The notes under the pieces are model-generated. The model had not been told where the DNA came from and did no database searches. It was given only the letters and a program-made list of their open reading frames with translations. A program made the position numbers and the translations under genes. A DNA stretch of 64,000 nt. Source: Aldrovandia affinis. Lineage: Eukaryota > Chordata > Actinopteri > Notacanthiformes > Halosauridae. The stretch lies in contig JAINUG010000137.1 in the NCBI GenBank assembly GCA_029706075.1, forward strand, positions 1,247,501 to 1,311,500, read 5' to 3'. Below, in pieces: positions 1 to 11,513 of this stretch. Position 1 is the stretch's first letter; the number at the start of each line of letters is the position of its first letter.

Positions 1-189
1 GCTCTTATCCAGAGCGACTTACAGTTTACATTTCTTTACAATCCATTTATACAGCTGGATATTTTACTGAAGCAATTCAGGTTAAGTACCTTGCTCAAGG
101 GTACAACGGCAGTGTCCCACCTGGGGATTGAACCTGCAACCTTAACGTTACAAGCCCAGTTCCCTAACCATTATACCACACTGCCACCG
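1..189 (-). mobile_element. SINE family A, 3' tail cut by window edge
   Basis: This is a tRNA-derived SINE read on the minus strand. The head end is near 189 (GGCAGTGTGGTATAATGG on the minus strand). A box B-like stretch, TTGCAGGTTCAATCCCC on the minus strand, lies near 126-142. The tail at the left edge contains the L2-type stem-loop sequence shared by fish SINEs of the UnaSINE kind. The same body recurs at 8141, 16300, 18228, 21401 and 35552. Family assignment is from similarity among these copies. Confidence 0.85.
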
Positions 190-1067
190 TACTGTAGCTA
201 GCACTCCTGGCGCCCTTGTCTGCACTAAGGAAATGCCACGCTCTATATAAGGCAGATTCAATTATTACATGGCTAATAATGTATACAGTGCATGTTATAA
301 TTAAAATGTACTTTTATTGTTAATGAATTGTGAGTTGATGACAAGATATTGGAAGGTAACTGAATCTGCTACAGCACTACAGTTATACACACAAGTATAC
401 ACACACAGATTTTGGTCAGTCTTTCTCTTTTTTGATGTTCACTGCAAATATTGTAACTGTGGAGGTTTAGGATACATACATTTACATAATAGATATAGCT
501 TATATAGAGTGATAGAGAGAGCTTGATATATAGATTGTAGCTAGCTAGAAATGGTAGATGGTAGCCTAGTTGGTTGATTGGTAGAACGGTAGTTGGTCAA
601 TTTGACAGATTATTCAATGAGCATTAAGAATTGCTAAAATGTAATCATCTTTAATGTGAAAATTAAAACTGATTTGAAAACTGATTGCTTTAATGCCAAC
701 TCAAATTATTTTATGGAAGTGGTACAGAGAGAGGAAGGGTTTGTTAATTACATGTATTAATAGATTAGTTGTTAAATTAAAATGTTTGCTGGTGTGATTT
801 CAGTGTTTCCTTATTAATTCATTCCTTTTATGAATTTCTAAATGCGTAAATTAGTTTTTCTCCAAAATGGCATGAAAATCCAAAGTGATGTCACATCAGT
901 GCAATCAGTGTTTTTTTTTACAGTGTTGAGGGCTGGACAATTTTACAAAAGTATATCTTTTTTTTAACTTCTTCTCTGATAAATACAAACAAGGTCCTTG
1001 AAAACGTTCCTGCCCTCGGAGGACCTTGAAAGGTCGTTGGATTTTGCAGTAGAACCCACCCAACCGT
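190..1067. other. Unique AT-rich non-coding DNA
   Basis: I see no gene, known repeat or extended open frame here. The sequence is AT-rich with short TAGC-rich stretches near 535-600 and a short T run near 908. The last part, 1000-1067, abuts a SINE. Confidence 0.5.
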
Positions 1068-1365
1068 GGCGGCACGGTGGTGCAGTGGATAGCGCTGGCC
1101 TCACAGCAAGAAGGTCTGGCTCCCGGCCGGGGCCTTTCTGTGTGGAGTTTGCATGTTCTCCCGCGTGGGTTTCCTCCGGGTACTCGGTTTCCTCCAACAG
1201 TCCAAAGACATGCACGTTAGGCTAATTGGAGAGTCTAAAATTGCCCTGTAGGTGTGAGTGTGTGAGTGAATGGTGTATGTACCCAGGCCGCTATTGTAAA
1301 TAAGAACTTGTTCTTAATGGCTTGCCTGGTTAAATAAAGGTTAAATAAAAAAATAAAAAAATAAA
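1068..1365 (+). mobile_element. SINE family C (DANA/mermaid-like) with a different 3' tail
   Basis: The head GGCACGGTGGTGCAGTGGAT and the body (TTTCTGTGTGGAGTTTGCAT, then GTCCAAAGACATGCACGTTA) match the DANA/mermaid type of fish SINE. After about 1285 the sequence does not follow the L2-type ending of the copy at 42119. It continues instead as GTAAATAAGAACTTGTTCTT and an AAATAAAGG/A-rich end, a tail I associate with other fish retroposons. The copy has small deletions in box B and in the middle. Confidence 0.8.
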
Positions 1366-1783
1366 AATGAGGAGATGAGCTGGCTGCTGTGTCTCCCGCC
1401 AGTGTACATTTCCCATGGCCCTGTGGGTGCAGAAGTGACCTTCTCTCTCACGCAGCTCCATGATGGGTTTGCGTATTACGTGTGGATCACTGGACTGATG
1501 GCCATCGTTTTAGGTCAGCGTTCGGTCTCGCTGCTTGCCCTTTTCAGCTGGACATTGAACAGTGAGCTTAAGCACAGTTTACTTGCACAATATGCCGATG
1601 AAGTGTTGCGCATTGAGCAAAGATATTCTTACAGCCTGCTTAAATGAGTCATTTAAGGAGTTAAGGACAATGCAGTGCAAGGCAGCCACGCTGAAGAGGA
1701 CGGTCAAACACAAGACGGTTGACTTGTGTGGTGCCGCTTGTTATACAAACTTTAAGCAAGAGATGCATAAGAACATGAGAACA
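1366..1783. other. Unique non-coding DNA
   Basis: No recognisable repeat. A frame of about 90 codons at 1375-1647 has no family resemblance and no splice context I would trust, so I do not call a gene. Confidence 0.45.
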
Positions 1784-2480
1784 CAGTGATATATAATGAA
1801 GAGAACAGGCTGTTCATTTACCTACATCTAAAAAATATCAAGTACTGCATCAAGCCTGGACTTGAATACCCCACGATTCTGTTTAAGTTTCTGCCTCCAC
1901 TACCTGACCTGGCAAGCTGTTCTGGTAACTCCCTCTCTAAAAAAAAACAAAAGAAAAAAACAAGCAAACTTCAGTTCGGAATTGACTCATTTGCTGTGAG
2001 CTCTTGTTGTGATAGCTGAACACAACCAGAGAAATCTTGGGTAGTTCGCTGCGTTGATCCCTTTTATGAATGAAAAAACCTCAAGACACCCCCTTCGTCT
2101 CCTTTCTAAACTTGGAGTAGATTGAGTATCTTGATCTATTCAAGTGTCTTTCCTCGTGACTTTTACCTTTCATACCAAGAGCCCATTTTGTTGCCCTTCT
2201 TTGTACTTTTTCAATAGCTTCTATTTATGTCTTGCTGCCCAGAACTACACACAACTCTAAATTAGGCCTGACAGAGGCATTATATAACATCAATATAGCT
2301 TCCATTGATTTATACTCAATACTTTTTCTATATATCCCAGCATCCTGTTGACCTTGTTTTCCACTGCCTCAGCACAATGCCTAGATCCTTATGCCTCGAC
2401 TTTCATCAACTACTACTCCCAAGTCTTCTTAAAATTGAACACATTCTAATCTTTCTCCTCCCATAAACACACATCTAATG
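1784..2480 (-). mobile_element. Old CR1-type LINE 3' fragment
   Basis: The minus strand aligns along its length with the better preserved copy at 27213-28085. Shared landmarks include the paired GCATTATATAACATCAATAT block and the block encoding a VQRRATK-like segment followed by EVF..IKGIN. The minus-strand reading is broken by stops and frame changes. An A-rich insertion lies at 1938-1965. It represents the C-terminal part of the reverse transcriptase ORF plus 3' UTR, 5'-truncated, and is clearly older than the 27 kb copy. Confidence 0.7.
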
Positions 2481-3121
2481 CAGATCCGTGCATTTCCTTA
2501 AAGTCTGTCTATCGTCTACCGTCTATGGTGAACGTGTGGTGCGTTAAATTGGTCAGTTAAGGACAAATCGCGACGCGGTCTGAATGAGTTCCAGCCAGAG
2601 TGTCTCGCCCGCTGAGCACCTGGTGTGCCATGGGACAGGAGGGAAAAGGGCCCAGTGCCGGTTCTCTGCCGTAAATCCCCTCCGGGCCGCCGGCGACAAA
2701 TCAAGAGTGAGGGCTGCTGCTGCGGTTGTGCCAGTATAAAAACACAGCCAGCTGTTCTTTCTAAAGGGGATCATCTGCTTATTACTGTGATTTACAGAGC
2801 CAGTGTCTCCTGTACGGCGATTGTTTTTAAGATGGCACCGCCGTGCGGAAAGAAGCTAAGAAGCGGGATGCTTTGCTTCGGTATGGCGTAAATTGAAGGA
2901 GTAAGTGTTTTTTCAAGTACTGAAAATGGACAAAAATGCCAATTTTGGCCGCAGTTCACAGGGACAACTTCTAGTTTCTATTCATGATTAATCTCTCAGG
3001 TCATTGTGCCCTGTCTTGCATCTGTGCCACAGTTGACAGGGTTTGTTAAATTTAAGGCTAAATCTAGTCCATAACCTTGCGTACAGTAAGATACATTTTG
3101 TCTTTTCAAAGCATTTGCCAT
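2481..3121. other. Unique non-coding DNA
   Basis: Mixed-composition sequence with a GC-richer part at 2560-2710. No repeat or gene recognised. Confidence 0.45.
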
Positions 3122-3298
3122 CTGTTTCTCAAATACTTCACCAGGGGGCGCCTGTGTGACCAGAGGCGTAGCGTGGGGATACATTTTGTCTTTTTACAAC
3201 AGCACCCGGTCGGCGAAATAAACGAACTGGTCTCAGCTTTTTTCGCGAAATGTTTTCTTCTTCCTAGGGGCGTAACAGAAAATAATTGAGAAGCACTG
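3122..3298 (-). mobile_element. Chimeric hAT-type MITE, diverged copy
   Basis: The right end TTGAGAAGCACTG and the left end CTGTTTCTCAAATA are degenerate inverted repeats matching those of the element at 28908-29239. Inside the left end lies CAGAGGCGTAGCGTGGGG, the terminal repeat of the other family at 59397-59672. The middle shares GCGAAATAAACGAACTGGTC with both relatives in reverse. I do not see a clean 8-bp target duplication, so this copy is older or its edges have eroded. Confidence 0.7.
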
Positions 3299-6200
3299 CC
3301 GTAAAGGCATTCGCCTTTAGCTCCATCAACCACATTTTCAGTGTTTATAACTCCAGTGTGATTCCCTCTCTCTGTCTATCAATCAATCACTCAATCAAGC
3401 CTCAGTGTAACCTCTTTCTGAAGGAGCTGCCTCCCGCATCACCTCAGCTGTGTGAGAACCGATCGACCTGATTAGATGTGCTTTGCATAGATACAAAAAA
3501 AAAAAGATAATTGTAAATGGCTATTTCTTAGTATAGGTCAGTTGAGAGTTCTCGGGGAATTTAATGATGTTTCGGTTGGAACAGAAACCAGCACACACAG
3601 CAGGTCCCCAGGATATGACTGGGCAGCCTGGCATATGGTGTTGCTGTTTAGCATAAATTAACAGAGGGTACAGCCCTGATACAGGTGTGTGTATATACAC
3701 AGTACATATTCTCCAAAGCAAACGGACTCCTAACACTGCCTCTTCTTCTACAGTACTGAGTGTAGGAATCGATGGATGGTAGAAGAACCGCTCAATATAT
3801 GCCGGGTTTGCCTGTGCCGTTTGAAAGGCGTCTCACACATTCTGGTTCAGAATCTGGCGCGTCTGGTTCGTCTGTGAAACAGAACAGCTGCTTTCATACA
3901 TTTTTAACCGACATCAATGTCAGCGCTTCATTCCTCCCAACTGGAATAGCTCCCAAACTTCTGTTTTTACTTTTGCGTGGTGATCATTTCTGACAATCAT
4001 TTGCATGACTTTCACTTCTATCAGCTTATCTGCTGGTGAAGTAGGATAGACAGAAATGAGACCTTATTGAGTCGTATGATCCACTGGGCTGTGCTTCGAG
4101 GACGGCAAGGCACATAAGACAGTCGTGTGATTCGGTTAATGCATTTCCTTAAATTGCGTTCATCAATAAATTATTATTTTTTGGACATTATTATAATGGA
4201 CAAGGGGGACAACATTGTACAGTGGATGTACTATTATGTACATCGTCTTTTGGTAATCGGAGGAACTGTTACAAAACGTTCAAAGTCTTATCCTCTAGCA
4301 GTGGGAGAAGCAAGACGATGTGATTTTAACTGCAGAGTAACATACGTTCCCATCTAAGAGTTCCTCTCAGTGTGTATTCTCAGTAACTTAGCAACGGCAT
4401 TCCATCCTCGCATCGCATAGCCAAGCTAGTTCTCTGATGTAGCTAATGAGCTGGCCTGCACCAACATGTACAAGCAAAAGCTACCAAAAAAAATCTTAGA
4501 AACAACTCCTTGACCGCCATTGTTCACTTTTTCCCATTTAATTGTTAATATGTATGAAAAAGAACTTTGCGTAAAAATTACAATGTCGTACTCAAGATTT
4601 TTTAAATATAGAGAACACCCATTTTGAGAATTTAGATGTAGGCACCTAATTTAGGCACCTATAACTAAATTAACTACAACTATCAGAATAGACTAGGTGG
4701 CTATTTGGTGTCTCCGGTAAAATAAACTCCCCAGTCCCCAGTACAGAGTACCCAGTGCAGAGTCTGCCCAGATTCACTGACCATTATATTAAAGGCTCAT
4801 TTCCCATGAATGTAAGCACTTACCATTGAACATAAAGGCATTCATTTGGAACACTATTTCAGCCCATCCACATGTCATAAAGATCAGCAGATCTGTGCAG
4901 AATTGTCACCGTGTGATGCCCTGAAACAGCACTCCCGGTAAAGTGGCCCTGGGGGGTGCTTGTGCTTTTAACTCAGCCCATAAGAGACGTTCTGTACTAC
5001 CTGCCTGGTCAGGCTTGCACATTTTGACCTGAGTTGTCATATAATTTGTCAGTTGCTGCGAGATGTATTTAAAAATTTGTCTAAATGTTTGCCACTACTT
5101 CTTTGGAAATTTGGGTCAGAAGGAAATGACCTATGATGTAAATATTCTTGGTCAGTTCATAGTGGCTTTCCTCCCAGTTCACAAGGCCTCAGTGGGTGAT
5201 GTCATCTTTGTGTCGTACCCGAATTGATGAATGGCGTAACTTAAATGGAAGGTCAGTATATTCAAATCACTTTTTCAACCATGAAAATGATCGAATCAAC
5301 CAGGTGAACCAGATTTCCCCAGAGTGACCCTAGCAGCAGTCGGCTTTCTTGCTATTTCAGTCATTCGGTCATGTTTTTGAGATGAAACAGGTGCAAGCTA
5401 GAATTGTGTTGTAATTTGAATGTCAAAAGAGTGAATTGAGAATCGCATATCTACTTAACGTGAAGCGTGAAGGTTAGGTTATGTTCAAAACGCTTCCCAG
5501 CATAACGCATATTCTGGCTTCAAGCTGTGTGTTTACATATTCCAGAGGCAATAAAAACACAATTCCTTGTGTGAAGCCATTTTATGGCGCCATGAAGGCC
5601 TGTATGGGACATTCACTGTGCGGTCGACAATTTATTGAAGCAATAAGCTGTGGAGACGAGCGCTAACTGCACAGTGGAGGCTAGGTGACTGCGTGCAATG
5701 GGTCCTCCCTGAGTCTGCGAGATTTAGATGAGCCCGCAAGCGCCAGCTCTGTGATCTGAGCCCACTGCAGAAAAACAACCAGAGTCACTCCTGGAGCTGC
5801 TTCCACCCTCGTTAGGTGAACCGCCATTAAGTCATTTTAATGGATGAAATGGATTTGGATATTCTTTTGTTTTTAGTAGATTCAATTAATCCTAAATAAC
5901 GGTGCCAGTTCCTTCATCCCCTAAAAAAAACGATTTAAAAACATAAGCAGTATCGGCCCATATATTAAGGTATTAGAATATATTGTATTCCTGTCAAAAC
6001 AATTACCATGACTACTTGATTACCTGATTAAATAAAGCAGTCATGCGGCATGTTTAGGACTTTTTTCTCTCCATGGAATTTCATTAAAAGAAATGCTCTT
6101 TGCAAAACCGAGAAGATACAAGCAGTTCTGGATGTGTAAAACAGTGTCACAGACCGTGGGCCCCACACATGAGCCTTTCAGAGTAAAGTACGTGAATAAT

Positions 6201-6616
6201 CATACCTTCCTTCAAATGAGGCACGGAGTCCGTCGCGTTTGTACATCGACATCGAGTGGCTCTGGAAACACGTGAGCGTTTGTCTCACCTGTCGAAACAC
6301 GAAAACAAATCCACTCATTACACACGAACGCAGACGCAGGTACACTTCTGTATGCACAGCGCAACCTCGTCCCGAAAAAATACCACAAAGTCAAAAGTCA
6401 CAATGTCTATTACGATGATGCTGATGTCTGTGAACGGGGTTCCTAAAATTCTGTCTGGCCCTATGGGAGTGAGGTAAAGGTCACCTGGGACGTCCGTGAG
6501 TTCCCCGCAGCAGACCCAGGCATCGGGGAGGTGCCACAGACCCCCCTGGTGAAAGTAGTCGTGGGCACCTCTCTACGGAGAGCCGTGAACATGCATCAGG
6601 GAGGCAGCGGAGTGGT
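3299..6616. other. Long unique non-coding stretch (3.3 kb)
   Basis: No repeat family or gene recognised. It contains short A/T runs (3490-3502, 5923-5934) and open frames up to about 76 codons that look like chance. A short piece at 3299-3320 resembles the head region of SINE D (GTAAAGGCATTCGCC) and may be a remnant of one. Confidence 0.45.
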
Positions 6617-6683
6617 GAGAGGAGAGGGAGGGAGAGAGAGAGAGAGAGGAGGGAGGGAGAGAGAGAGGAGGGAGGGAGAGAGG

Positions 6684-6729
<46 letters not shown>

Positions 6730-7177
6730 GAGAGAGAGGAGAGAGAGAGGGAGAGAGGAGGGGAGAGGAGAGAGGAGAGAGGGAGGGAGAGAGAGAGAGA
6801 GAGGAGAGAGAGGGAGAGAGGAGAGGGAGGGGAGAGAGAGAGAGAGAGAGGGAGAGAGAGAGGAGAGAGAGAGGGAGAGGGGAGAGAGGGAGGAGAGGAG
6901 AGGAGAGGGAGAGGGGAGGAGAGAGAGGGGAGAGAGAGAGGGAGGAGAGAGAGAGGGAGAGAGGGAGGGAGAGAGGGAGGGAGAGAGAGAGGGGGAGAGA
7001 GAGAGAGAGAGAGGAGGGAGGGAGAGGGAGAGGAGAGAGGGAGAGGAGAGAGAGAGAGAGGGAGAGAGAGGAGAGAGGGAGGAGAGAGGGAGAGGGAGAG
7101 GGAGAGAGAGGGAGAGGGAGAGAGAGAGAGACAGGGAGAGAGAGAGAGAGAGAGAGAGAGGGAGGAGAGAGGGAGAG

Positions 7178-7236
<59 letters not shown>
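6617..7236 (+). repeat. Purine-only (GA/GGA)n tract, 620 nt
   Basis: The plus strand is made of A and G only for about 620 nt, with a single pyrimidine (C near 7132). It is an irregular mix of GA, GGA and GGGA units. It ends in about 50 nt of pure (GA)n at 7187-7235. The long Arg/Glu/Gly-rich and Ser/Leu/Pro-rich open frames it creates on both strands are artefacts of composition. Confidence 0.97.
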
Positions 7237-7241
<5 letters not shown>

Positions 7242-7905
7242 GGCTTGGCTACGCTCCACTTCGCTCCCCCATCACACGCGCAACAAAACTGCTGCCGTTT
7301 CCCTGGAAATCCATGCTGCCTGCACATTGGACAGCCCCTCACACCATTACCATATCACACCAAAGCTGAACTTCAAATCCGAATTGCACACAGGTACAGT
7401 TCAAGGCTAGGATGATAAATAGGACCGGTGGTGTGGAAAGCAGAGCTTGCAGACAGACCACAAAACTGTCAAGTAAATTCAAACTGAAAAAAGATTGAGG
7501 TTTTTTGTTGTTGTTTTTTCCCCCATTTAAATTGTTTTAATTGTTTTCAAATTATTCATGTACAGTACATCACCAAAAACTGACAGCTCATTAAAATCAA
7601 AATCATTTCTCAAGACTCAAATGTTTGATTTTTTTATCTACAGATTTAAAATTATGTCGGCTAAAAGGAATTCCTCTTGATCGCTTTTTGTGTCATCACT
7701 ACCTTTTATTAGTAATATTTAATAGTTCAATCCAGCAGGAAGATAAATTCATTTTCTGAAGGAAAATAAATGAATAATTGGAATTATTAATATTTAATAG
7801 TTTAAATGTTGAGCAGGAAGAGAAATGCTGATTACCACTATCGCTGAAGGAAAATAAATGAATAACCAATGCCTATGGATAGAGTCACTCCTCTACATCC
7901 TATGG
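7237..7905. other. AT-rich unique DNA
   Basis: No gene or known repeat. A short internal duplication is visible: AGGAAAATAAATGAATAA occurs near 7759 and again near 7848, each preceded or followed by similar TTAATA text. This suggests a small local duplication of about 90 bp spacing. Confidence 0.5.
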
Positions 7906-8089
7906 CAGGGATCCTCAAATCTGGCCCACGAATCCAAATCCGGTCCTGGTTTTCCCTTCTCTCAGGTAGTTAATTGGACAATTAATGCAACTGATTGGCC
8001 AGAGTGTCCTCACACCTGACTCCCAGGTAAAGGGAGGGTGGAGAAACAGCCGTGCTCAGCCCACGAGGACCGTGATTTTACAAACCCTA
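7906..8089 (+). mobile_element. hAT-like MITE, degenerate ends
   Basis: It begins CAGGGATCCTCAAATCTGG and ends in a rough inverted form (GAGGACCGTGATTTTACAAA then CCCT). The start resembles the CAGGGGTCCTCAAATC type of fish non-autonomous hAT element. The target duplication is not convincing, so the right edge is approximate. Confidence 0.5.
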
Positions 8090-8140
8090 CCAACATGGAA
8101 CCCCAGTGTCTTTACCCACACTTGGACTTGTGTGGCATCA

Positions 8141-8359
8141 TTACATTACATTACAGGCATTTAGCAGACGCTCTTATCCAGAGCGACTTACAGTTTACAT
8201 TTCTTTACATACAATCCATTTATACAGCCGGATATTAACTGAAGCAATCCAGGTTAAGTACCTTTAGCTCAAGGGTACAACGGCAGTGTCCCACCTGGGG
8301 ATTGAACCTGCAACCTTAACGTTACAAGCCCAGTGCCCTAACCATTATACCACACTGCC
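8141..8359 (-). mobile_element. SINE family A, near full length
   Basis: The minus-strand copy runs from the head at 8359 to the TTACATTACATTACAGGC tail near 8141. The tail stem-loop (GCAGACGCTCTTATCCAGAG on the plus strand) is intact. The tail's short TTACA-type repeats are typical of L2-primed SINEs. It is well preserved relative to the copy at 1-189. Confidence 0.88.
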
Positions 8360-8934
8360 TACCTGCCTAACTGCATCAATGCAGTGCACGTACTGTCCCG
8401 AATGACACCAGTGGCACAGTACTGTCATTACACACCGAATGTCCTACCAGCGCAACTCCCTGCTTTACCTACGGGTAACGGAGAAAAGGTCAATTTGTCA
8501 CATTTCTGTGTACCCCTACAAGAGTGACGCTGATGTTTTGAACAGTGGTGTGCCTCGCCTCCCCTGGAAAAGGAATAAGTCAAACCCAAGCGGTGGACGC
8601 GTCGGTAAAATGAGCATCATTTATTCAATTTGCAGTTCAAAATCCCGGGTGAGATTCCAGCCGACAGATTTGCCTGGCTCGATTCCCAAAAGGCCCGGAT
8701 GGCGGAGGAAGCGGTTCCTCCCATGTGGGACCGATCCCAGGAGGGAGATGGAACGACCGATCCATTATTTAGAGACGCTCTCCAGGCCTCCAGAAACACT
8801 GAGCCTCACTTTGTTTTTTCCTTGACAAACACTTTTACAATGGCACAGAATCCACATGTAAGACAGGGGGGCCAACATTCAGATGAACGCAGTGCAGTGC
8901 AGTTTGTCCTTATGTTTGAGCGAGTTTGCACACT
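8360..8934. other. Unique DNA with one protein-like open frame
   Basis: No repeat recognised. At 8630-8830 an open frame reads in a fairly protein-like way (begins QFKIPGEIPADRFAWLDSQK), is GC-richer than its flanks and follows a TTTGCAG. I find no convincing downstream donor site and no family I recognise, so I do not call an exon. Confidence 0.4.
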
Positions 8935-9000
8935 CCGGGTTCCCCAAATTTGGTCCTGTAGGGCAGCAGGGTATGCTGGTTTTTGTTTTTATCTTATAAT
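8935..9000 (+). mobile_element. Fragment of a MITE end
   Basis: GGTTCCCCAAATTTGGTCCT followed by GGGCAGCAGGGTATGCTGG and TTTTTGTTTTTA resembles the terminal part of common fish hAT-type MITEs. Only one end is present. Confidence 0.4.
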
Positions 9001-9022
9001 CAGCAACCAATTCTATGTAAAG

Positions 9023-9225
9023 CAGGGGTGTCAAACTCATTCCATCGTGGGCCGAGTGTGTGCAGGTTTTTGTTGCAACCAATGCACTACACCAGGTGAT
9101 TTCAATTAGTTCCCCTCCTTGGTTGAAGAAGTGAGCTAATTAGTGAAATCACCTGGTGTAGTGCACTGGTTGCAACAAAAACCTGCACACACTCGGCCCA
9201 CGATGGAATGAGTTTGACACCCCTG
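9023..9225. mobile_element. Palindromic hAT MITE with perfect target duplication
   Basis: The 203-bp element begins CAGGGGTGTCAAACTCATTC, and its right end is the inverted copy. The two arms are about 80 bp long and differ at one position, with a short non-palindromic centre near 9105-9140. It is flanked by a perfect 8-bp direct repeat ATGTAAAG at 9015-9022 and 9226-9233. An 8-bp duplication with CAGGG-type ends is the hAT signature. It has no coding capacity. A transcript would fold into a long hairpin. Confidence 0.93.
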
Positions 9226-9247
9226 ATGTAAAGTATAATCTCAGAAT

Positions 9248-9524
9248 GCCCCGGGTGGCGTAACGGTAAAGGCATTCGCCCGGAGTGCAACTTGCCCATG
9301 GTGGCTGGGGCTCGATCCCCGGCTGCGCCAGCCTGGCTCTGGCCGGGAGCCCCGCCAGCAGGATCTCACCGCATGCAAAGCGTCTCTGTGTGTATCGGAG
9401 TTACGGTCGACAGCTTGGCGAGTTCCGTCTCGGAGGAGACGGTTCCCAGGGCAGCGGCGAGCTCGCAGTACGAGGGAAGGGATAGTTGAATCTGAAATAA
9501 GGTACAGTTGGCTACCAAATAAGG
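9248..9524 (+). mobile_element. SINE family D, head subtype 2
   Basis: The tRNA-like head carries GGTGGCGTAACGGTAAAGGC and a box B-like GGCTCGATCCCC. The middle carries GAGTTCCGTCTCGGAGGAGA, the hallmark block of the family, and the end reads TTGGCTACCAAAT. An A-rich and (TA)n stretch at 9547-9571 follows. The head and left half differ from the 33251 copy, while the core and tail are shared. Confidence 0.82.
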
Positions 9525-9573
9525 AGGTGTAATGTAAAATGTAACAAAAAAAAAAATATATATATATATACAT

Positions 9574-11377
9574 TTAAAAAAAGGATCATATCAGGAGGAG
9601 ACTAAGGCCTGAATTCAGTCAACATTTGTCTTAAGTTTGAGCATAAATATATAGTAATATAGTGAACCAGGTTCTAGTCTGAAACACCTACAACAACGAA
9701 GATTGTTGACATTGAGGTAGAGGATCTTTATGCTGTAAGAAGGCAGCAGGAGAGAGAACTGATTTACCACACATTCTATTTACCAAACAGACATTCCATT
9801 CCCTCTCCTGCTGAATATTTGAAATTCTGCATTTCTGAAGCTGAAAGAGTTCTGATTTGCTCTCTTGTTCTGGGTATTCCTGAAGGAAAATGGTCAAAAA
9901 CAGAACATCCACAGCGATATAGTGGCAAAAAATGCCAAGTGTGATTTAGAATATAAGCAATTATCATACGGAAAAGCCAGTGAAACCGTTTTTAGGACTA
10001 CTGAGTTCATTTGGCTGCATCCCAGCCCTTCCACACGCAGTGTGCTTTGTTAATTCCATTTGTTTTCCCCTCCACTTTTGATTTATGAAAATAACCACAG
10101 AATGACTTCAGGACTTTGTGCAGTCATGTTATTTTCTCCCTCTCACATTATCTTGTCATATTGTCTCATTATATGAATATTGTTTTAACGTTGTTTCCTC
10201 TGTTATGCTGCCTCTGTCTCGTATTCTGTCTTTGGGGCCTCTTGTGGGAAACACACACACAAAACACACACACACAAAATGAACTACAGAGACACAGAAG
10301 TGCAGTGGGAACAAGGTCTTATTGGGTATTTTACATTTCTAATGATGGGGGGCAAACGGGGGCACCAGAGGGGAAGAGATATGAGGAAGCGGGAAAATGG
10401 TGATGGAAATATCAGGGGGGTTTAGAGCAGGCACTAATGGGGAGTTGGTGGGCACCAGAGGAGAAACTCTTTCTTTTTGCAACACTGGTAATTGGAACCA
10501 TAAATAATGCAGCGTTTATTGTACTCGAAATAGAGCAGTCCTCTGAAGAGGTCAGTGATGATGGGGCTGGAAAGAGAAGGTGGAGGAGGAGGGAAAAAAA
10601 CGATCCCCGTCAGACAGAAAGTCCCGTCCGCTCTCGAGGGTCGCGCGGGTCATGTTTCCCTCTGATGAACGCGGTGTGAAGAGTGCTTTTCTGCTGCTGG
10701 CTTGGATCTCATCAGCCACAGTCTCCTGGACATTGTGTTCTGGGCTCGGGCTGAGGAAGGGGAAAAAAAACAATGCAGGCCGTATTGACCAGACACCAAT
10801 TGGCCGCTCCTCCTCTTTGTAGAGCTGTAGAGTGTTTGTCAGGGTGTAATTTGTGGTCTCCTGCTGCAAGCGTTGCGAAGGAAACGCACTGCACCGTAGG
10901 GTATTTCGATAAATGCTGAACTGCAGGGGAAAAAATAAATAAATAAACGAATGAAGGAACGAATGAATGAATGAATGAATGAATGTGGCTGTGTTTTCCT
11001 TCTAATTGGGCGGGATTTATGGCGTTCGTTGAAGAGCAGCTGTGGGCTTTACAGCCACACAGCAATTACGCACAGATTTTGGAATAAAAGATAAGGGCAT
11101 GCGATGCTTAATGGTATGTGATTTGTGGAATATGGTCCACTGCGTTGAATGTGACCGGGTGGAACGCCAGACTGCTCTTAAAATGCAGGAGCCCATTGAC
11201 TGCAGGGGTGGGTGCGGTGTGTAAAACTATGGGTTTTTTTCTTCTTCACTCCCAGAAAACAGGCTGGCATCAGAGAATTGCGATTTCTGATGCGCGGCCA
11301 TTTTTAAAGCAAGGTTATTTTTGTGTTTTGAATTGCCAGGTCAAAATGCCAAAGAGACTCTCTTGCTGATAACTACG
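9574..11377. other. Unique non-coding DNA
   Basis: No gene recognised. It includes short CA repeats near 10251-10276 and the GAAT microsatellite at 10931-10984. Open frames reach about 117 codons near 10712-11065 on the minus strand and show no family features. Confidence 0.45.
10931..10984 (+). repeat. (AAAT)n/(GAAT)n microsatellite
   Basis: Short AAATAAATAAATAA units pass into GAATGAATGAATGAATGAAT, about 54 bp in all. Confidence 0.9.
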
Positions 11378-11500
11378 TGGGCTCTCTCGTGGCTCGACTG
11401 GTAAAAGGCATGAGCTGTGAGCGTAGGCAGGGCTCCACAGTTGTGGCTTTGAGCTTCGGCCATATCGTCAGCCAACTGTGACTGGTAGTCATTTTACATT
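11378..11500 (+). mobile_element. Possible tRNA-like SINE head, degenerate
   Basis: The stretch beginning GGGCTCTCTCGTGGCTCGAC has the spacing and flavour of a tRNA-like SINE head (box A-like GTGGCTCGACTGG, weak box B). It may be a decayed SINE D relative. The link is weak. Confidence 0.22.
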
Positions 11501-11513
11501 CACCTTTGACCTT

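Noticed and set aside
6531-7415. Long open frames on both strands (up to 294 codons) of Arg/Glu/Gly or Ser/Leu/Pro
   Set aside because: They are direct consequences of the purine-only microsatellite, which lacks stop codons in these frames. There is no domain, no codon bias and no flanking gene structure.
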